A DNA stretch of 64,000 nt from Balanoglossus misakiensis (Eukaryota > Hemichordata), in assembly GCA_040954595.2 (NCBI GenBank), contig CM082577.2, positions 8,370,001-8,434,000 on the forward strand, in the 5' to 3' direction. The stretch's first letter is position 1. Every line of letters starts with the position of its first letter. A program made the position numbers and the translations under genes. Positions 57,505 to 64,000 of this stretch are shown piece by piece. The notes under the pieces are model-generated. The model worked only from the letters and a program-made list of their open reading frames with translations. It did no database searches and had not been told where the DNA came from.

Positions 57505-59754
57505 CTTGCGGGTTTTCTCGAGACAAGTTTAATTCCTTCAGATTACAGTGCCCTGTCAAAGACAAAAATACATAGTTTGAATTTATGGCATCAAGTTGAC
57601 TGGTGATGAAAACAATTTGTTTATGGCAAATATACAAGTATTTGACTCGGAATGTTCGGTATTCATTTGAATTGCAGCTACAAAAATATTGGTTACATAC
57701 AACTAAAGGGAAAAAATTAGGTTCCCAGTGAGCCCACACATGGATGGAGACAGAGACAACTCAGGTGTGAAGGCTGAGCTGCAGATTATAGCCACAATTA
57801 CACATGTCAAGTCACTAAGATGTTAAATCTCACTTCATGAGATCAGTTCTGATACACACCATTTCACTCAATTCATAGATCATTCTACTCTCGCTCACAA
57901 AAAAACACCTTTACTGTAAACACTTTCCTGATTGAATTTGATCCGTATTGTCAAACCATTTGCAACAAAAAAGCACAGATGTCGGAACTCCTAATAACAT
58001 TGATGTTCTGACGCACGAAACGTTGTTTATTGACAGAACTCCAGCATTGGCCTTGAAAAATTAGGAATATTAGGTCAAAACTGGAATATTGACCATGGCT
58101 GACCTTGAAAGCATCACTTTGGTATTTGTGAAATTATATATCATTTATCACGTGCCCTTCACTTATCAAAATCATAAAATAATTTACCCAGAAAAGTCAC
58201 AATGTAAAAAATCTTCATAATAATAATATGTCAATAAATTCAGCTGCTCCATGAATAAGCTACCCTTATAAGGCTGTATGCGTGACTCCCAGTGCTTCTA
58301 ATAAACATAAATTATGAAAAATATACAAGTCTACTGCGATCACGCAGACACTACCTGGTTCATGTGACGGTTGGGCCTGGCTGATAACCTTGTTATTGTA
58401 CATATGCTAATCGAGTGACATGTTTTGATTGGTTGTTTTTGTTGTGAATTATATTCCCAGGTTAAGTGCTGATGAAAAATAAAAGTTTCAATAGCAAAAC
58501 AGATGGGAATTCGGGACAGTGATGTTATTTACTCTGACACTCTTCACATCAAAAAGAAAAGCATCAAATCTGGATTTCTTATCCTGTTGTCTAGTTCCAC
58601 AGTTCATTAATTTTTACCACTAAGTTCATTAGGGACAAACAAATTGCAGATGAAAAACATAGCTCACTTCACAGCTGGTTCACATATAAAGAAATAAAAA
58701 AAAATCAAGTTTTGTGCGTTTTTTTTTATCTGTTATATAAAATTGTTTTGTTGCCCTATTTTATATTTGCAGGTTCATTATCATATTTTCTAATTTCATT
58801 TTAATTAAAGTAAATATACAAATACATGCAAAGAGAAATCACTTTGGAATGTTTTGTAGAATGCACCAGGGGTGATCATGAATCAATATCCCACACCACA
58901 ATTCCACAGCAATTATTGCAGGTCTGCTGAGCCTGTACATAGACTGATAGTATGAAAATATGACATTATCCTTTCCTTGACCTGCTTGTTATAAATACCC
59001 CCTACAGAATAAACGTGATCTAACGAATGCCATTTACTGATGTACAGGATCATTTATTGATTTATTCAGTATACTTCAGGGAGAATTTAAATTTCAAGAT
59101 ATTTCCCCAGTTCTGAAATAGTGCCTATTGCTCCATACATTCTATGAAAGTTCCTCAGAGACATCCATGGGAAAAAATTTGCATGAGTCATGCCAGAGCA
59201 CAGACTATCGTTATATGTTGTTGAACATTTTTTCTTTTTTTTTAGTCAGCTTGAAATACTCATAAATTAAACAAAAATTGTACCTAAATTCAACTTTTAT
59301 GTTGAACCTCTATTTAAAAGCACAGGGTATCATCTCGGATTAGGCTTATCGATGAAAACTCACAATTTAGTGACAAATACATTTGTTACATAGCGCAGCC
59401 AAGGAATTCATCCCAGGGTTCACATGGAGGCTAAAACATTCATACAATTTATATTATAGTAATGCATGCTTGCTTTACGATGTTGGACAAATCAACTATC
59501 TTAAGAGCCATCACAATAGTATTCTGATACCCGTTTCAACATGTCTAGATATTGGTGTACAGTCTAGTCTGGTCAAGTTTCCACTTCCGATGTGAATATC
59601 ATTTCAGACTTTATTAATACACACAAAAATTGGGTACGAGATTTCAAAATGCAGACACTCATGAAAAATCTGAAACAGCTAAAGATTTCTTATAAATTGC
59701 AAAGCAAATTTAAAACCATTCTGGACAGTTGATTAAAGTCGCCCTCTTATAAAT

Positions 59755-59757
<3 letters not shown>

Positions 59758-59788
<31 letters not shown>
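59758..59788 (+). repeat. (AC)n microsatellite
   Basis: About 15 AC units in the region upstream of the sialyltransferase gene. Confidence 0.95.
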
Positions 59789-59793
<5 letters not shown>

Positions 59794-61362
59794 TCCCTTT
59801 AACATTTGTACTACATGTACCACTAAAAACAAAATTTCTTAAATTGGCTCCGTCAAGGGCCAGAAATTTGTTGGGAAAGTTGTGCCAGATGTTTGTCAAT
59901 TTACTTCAGTCATAGCAATAAAGTAATACATGTAGCATGCAGCAGCTGCCTTGCATAACAAGACTATGACATTCTTAGCCGTCTTGGCACTGACCCGCCC
60001 AGGTCATTCAGCAGTGGCCATAACGAATGTTTGACCTGCAACTACATTAGCAACATGTTTCCACTGTACCAGCCTTACTGAAAGAATTCCACAAATACTT
60101 TTTTTTTCTTTGAACGGGAAATGAAACTTTGCCAGAAGAAATCGAGGGCTCTTTTCGCAAGTATAAACTGCAGTACCTCTCGTCAAATTTATTTGATACT
60201 TTCCAAGAACGTTGGTAATTTCTTTTAGATCGACAAAAATTTATCTATCACCAAGAAAATATTTGGAGATTACCGGAGTGTACACGTGTCAGCCAAACTT
60301 CCGAAAATGAAATGGTGGAATAAATTTTCTCAGTCAAGTTGCCCCAAATTGCATTGTAGTTAATTGGTATTTGCAGAAAATTCTGCAATGTTGTTCCCGT
60401 TACTATAGTGTAGACTTTGTATGGTCTTAAACCGCGTCTTTTACAGGTAAGTTTTATTTTTTCGGTCAACAAACGGTGCAGTGATTCATTGCTAATGCTT
60501 GACCCCGTGAGGTCGCGCGTCTCTGCAGTTGCTAGTTGCCATGCCGCGCGCGCCAAGCTACTTTCGATGATGCAATCGCGACCGCCCTACATTTCAAAGG
60601 AACCGCCTTAGTGAAAGTACTCGAGGGTTGCCAATCGAGCAAATCTCTTCCAGTAACCGCTGTAAAATTTTGAAGCCATGAACTGAAATCGCCATTTACA
60701 AAAAAAATCCGAATATCGCCAACAGGAAGACTCCCAAATAAAAAGACGCACGCGCGCATTATTCGAGTAGACACGGGGAATATTGCCGGGCGGACGATCA
60801 ACCGCGAAAGAATGACCAAGGAAGGCACTGCTAAACGTTTTAACAGTTAGCATTAGATTATCTAGATAATGTATTATATAATCGTTAACTGTTATTCGCT
60901 TGCCAACGCAAAATATACAAATTTTGTACCGTACGTATCATCTTAACACTGACAGGCGCATCTCCATCATGCTACCTTCGATTTCGAAAAAAAAAATTGG
61001 GAAAATACAATGTAAAGCATATCCGCCAATTCTTTCTGCTTAAAAACCCGTCAGTTCAACTTGATTCGAAGCAATACACGCTAGTTTTCCTCCAAGTTGG
61101 TTTGTTTTGCTTTTGTGTTTGGCGCGAAATTTGCACTGTGTGTTTTGGCGCCACGCTTGGTGATGAATGGGGAATGAAAGAAAACAAACCGGACGTGAAC
61201 GACCGCCCACGCCTCTCATTTTTACACCACAAAAATAAACTAGAAACATCTTTTCGTCGGGCACATTGATTTTATATCATATGTTTTAGTTTCTTCAGAA
61301 TTTGCAACGTTTTTTGGCCAATGTTTTTGCCGAATGTCATCTATTATCCATCAACTTCTATG

Positions 61363-61548
61363 ACAGAACTTCATGACCTCTGCGCGCGATCTGTGCAATA
61401 TGGATTTTATTTTCATGAGTGAGAAGGTGTATTCTTCCGAGTATTTTTACGAGCGATAGCGAGTAAAAATGCAGAAGAATACACCTTCTCACGAGTGAAA
61501 ATAACATCCATATTGCACAGATCGCGCGCAGAGGTCATGAAGTTCTGT
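61363..61548. repeat. Long near-perfect hairpin (arms about 86 bp)
   Basis: The left arm begins ACAGAACTTCATGACCTCTG and continues through GCGCGCGATCTGTGCAATAT. The right arm is its complement with few mismatches. The loop of about 12 nt contains GCGATAGCG. Non-coding; it could be a fold-back MITE or part of a larger element reaching to about 62.48 kb, where ACATATGCAATAAT mirrors 61550. Confidence 0.8.
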
Positions 61549-61719
61549 TATTATTGCATATGTTTCCCCAGATTTGACGAAAATCAAAGTTTCGATCGTG
61601 GCGTATTGATTTTCATTACAGTGATGCGCCAAAGGCTATGCAACCCAGAGAAGGCCGCTCATTGGCCAAAATGACGCAACCTTTGTTATGCAAAGAAGGG
61701 TCATGTGGGGTCATTCCAA

Positions 61720-62107
61720 CAGTGGGTTACCTGAGGTCGTGAGAATGCAGCTATAAATTTTGAAACACTGGCGATAGCGAGAGATTTTCGTAATTTTCGA
61801 GGTTCCAAAACACACTGACAACTAAATGTTCTGTTATTCTGACGATAGTTGGGAAGGATAATAAAACAACGTGCCAGAATGTTGAAAAATCCGCATGTTT
61901 CGGCGATCATGTTGGCTCATTTCATCGGTGGTTTAGCTCAGGTCGCAAGATAGCATCGGCAATATTTGAGAAACTGGCGATAGCGAGGGATATTCCGAGG
62001 TTCCCAAACATACTGCCAGTTAATGTTTTGTTATTCTGACAAAATTTGGGAAGGATAAGACAATGACGTCTCCGAATGTTGAAAATTCCCCACGTTTCGG
62101 CGATCAT
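61720..62107 (+). repeat. Diverged tandem duplication, unit about 200 bp
   Basis: Copies 61720-61910 and 61924-62107 share in order CTGGCGATAGCGAG, GTTATTCTGAC, TTGGGAAGGATAA, GAATGTTGAAAA and GTTTCGGCGATCAT. Both strands hold short ORFs that are similar to each other only because of the duplication. GCGATAGCGAG also occurs in the loop of the adjacent hairpin. Confidence 0.7.
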
Positions 62108-64000
62108 ACTCCAGCTCTGCCGACCGCGTTCAATGTTTACAAACAAAACGTAGTCCGGCTTGTTTTTACTCATTTGCATATGGGTTGTGAAAAATACCAC
62201 TTTGTCACGCGCACAACTAAAACAACAATCGGCTTTTTTGCGACTGAAATAAAACTTTTGTTATATCCTCCGGAGGTTTATATGAACTCCAAGTGATTGT
62301 CTAACAGAACGAGGGTTAAACTTTGAAAGATACGATCGATTGAAGGGGAAATGGGGGATCTTATTCTTCGGGATGCTCATTTGCATATGAGCTCGCAAAA
62401 ATACCAGAATTATTATTGCACGGCCCGCTTGGAATACTGTGGTACATATGCAATAATGTATAATATTAATATAATAACACTTTCTCACTACAGTCTACAG
62501 GCACAATGACAGGTACCGACCAGTCGTATATTTTGCTCGTACAAGAACGACTTTATAAATCGAACTAATGAGAAAATACTCACCGAGTTATGTAGAAATT
62601 TCTAAGTAAGGAATATTTTTCTCGAATAGGAAGAAGCGTGTACGCGTGTTACTCTTAGTAGACGTCTGATGCAACTATTTTTTTTTACTATACGGAGCAC
62701 ATGGAGTTTTAGTTCACGTGAGTGTGTTGTGGTAGCGTGCATGCTCTTGCGAATGGAAAACTTTAAGGTCATTGGGCTCTGGGGGGTAGGGGACTTGGAA
62801 ACTGTTTTGAAACAAGATTCGGTGTCCTTCTGTCACCCGTTCATCGCTGCATGTACATAAAAAGGATTGAATTATCAATTTAATTGATTTTAGGAAGTAA
62901 AATTTCAAGAAGTACCACCGAAAAATAAAATGAAACCCTTCCACGGGAGAGGATATCCCCGTCAGTCATACCTCGATCAATATGGTATCGCCCACATTAG
63001 CATCACTAAACAGACACGAGGAGAGCGTGTGGATACGTATACGCAAAGCGCAAGGAATTTCCCGGTAAACTCTCGCCCACGTACACGATTCGCAACGACA
63101 GAGAATCGTGAGAACATACACAACATGGACAGGCAGTGTATGCTTGCATCATCCGTAACCTTACCCGTATCACGTGTAAAAATATTGACGAACCCATAGG
63201 CCTATATCTACCTGTGTCGGTATATTTAGATGAAATCAACAACGAAATTAGGCCTACACTTTCTACAAAAATAAATACATGTGCGACATTTGTTTATTTT
63301 GAACAGTAGAAATTGTCCGCGATGTATTCTTGAGGACATGCAGTAAAATTTCGAGCAAGTCTTTTTGCCTTACCCGTTTCTGGAATATCACAAATACATG
63401 TAGAACTTTCACTGAGACGTGTTTAAAAAGATGTCTTTTGATGGTCGGTCGCGTTTTGCATCAAGACGCGGTTGTTATAATCATAGACACTAGGAAAAAA
63501 ATTGTTGTGTGTTTCATGTTTCAGCACATCTCTAAATCACCTACACCACCTTTATCCGAGTCGTTTATTCAAATATTGAAAGGGATTTGATCAATACATT
63601 TGAGGGCGCGGTGGACCTGTCTGTCACTGATCTGCTGTGTACCAAAAAAGGATTTCATATGTCGGATGACGACACAGATAATTAATTGAAATGTTCTGTG
63701 CAATTAATCAATCGACTCATACCCAGCTGTCATAAGCGGATACCTACCTGTATACAAACGTATACGCTCAACGACAATTGACACCACCAACGTCATCTAT
63801 GACGTCTTAGCAATGAACGAGCTATTTTTAAATTCTAAGCACACAAACGCCGGACAGACATATAGGGCCTACATGGAGTGAATCTTCACTTAACAACCGA
63901 GCTCTGTCAAAGTTGTTCCAAGAAAGAACAGGATCGTAGGGTACATTATCCATCTGAGTTTGAACAATCAATTGTATTTCCCTAGGACCCTTGCTGATAA

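Larger units (their letters stand above)
57505..64000. other. Region upstream of the sialyltransferase gene
   Basis: About 6.5 kb without a supported gene. Up to about 60.2 kb it is AT-rich. From 60.4 kb it becomes CpG-rich and could hold the sialyltransferase promoter or a neighbour's first exon: a consensus plus-strand donor (TTTTACAG then GTAAGT) lies at 60447, and minus-strand donors at about 61730 and 62586. The hairpin and tandem duplication at 61.4-62.1 kb and a weak 90-codon ORF at 62930-63199 are the only other structures. Confidence 0.5.

Noticed and set aside
62930-63199. 90-codon plus-strand ORF as a gene
   Set aside because: Open for 89 codons, but with no known family, no splice partner and no conserved motif; evidence is insufficient.
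1-64000. CRISPR array, operon or other prokaryotic or phage system
   Set aside because: Repeats are MITEs, microsatellites or two-copy duplications without spacers. All supported genes are intron-containing animal genes.

Overview
This is eukaryotic, animal DNA. The genes are split by GT-AG introns, intergenic and intronic DNA is AT-rich with many microsatellites and short inverted-repeat (MITE-like) insertions, and there are no operons or ribosome-binding sites. Gene content fits an invertebrate deuterostome (hemichordate, echinoderm or cephalochordate type). The main clue is a GT29 sialyltransferase of the ST6GALNAC3/5/6 class beside genes with about one-to-one similarity to their vertebrate versions. 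The species is not determined; a lophotrochozoan is not excluded.

Three complete protein-coding genes could be assembled exon by exon, and all their splice phases agree. (1) Folliculin (FLCN), minus strand, 8 coding exons between 39125 and 6846, 573 codons, spread over 32 kb by large introns. (2) CP110/CCP110, the centriole-capping coiled-coil protein, plus strand, 12 coding exons between 39800 and 50877, about 1044 codons. (3) An ST6GALNAC3/5/6-like type II Golgi sialyltransferase, minus strand, 5 coding exons between 57504 and 54993, 349 codons. At the extreme left edge two small plus-strand exons (about 49-129 and 542-592) look like the tail of a fourth, unidentified gene.

Layout: 1-592 possible gene tail; 593-6845 no recognisable gene; 6846-39125 FLCN; 39126-39799 CpG-rich divergent promoter; 39800-50877 CP110; 50878-54992 3' UTR and intergenic; 54993-57504 sialyltransferase; 57505-64000 repeat-rich DNA with a long hairpin and a diverged tandem duplication. 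FLCN and CP110 are head to head, with 674 bp between start codons. Both have links to ciliogenesis in vertebrates (CP110 caps centrioles; FLCN has been tied to cilia as well as to Rag/mTORC1-TFEB signalling), so shared regulation is plausible but not shown.

Two MITE families each occur twice, all inside introns and close to exons. Other items of interest are a TFEB/TFE3-type TCACGTGA site next to a predicted FLCN 5' exon, competing in-phase splice acceptors in CP110, and several CTCF-like motifs. I found no CRISPR array, rRNA, tRNA or intact autonomous transposon, and no clearly new biological system.
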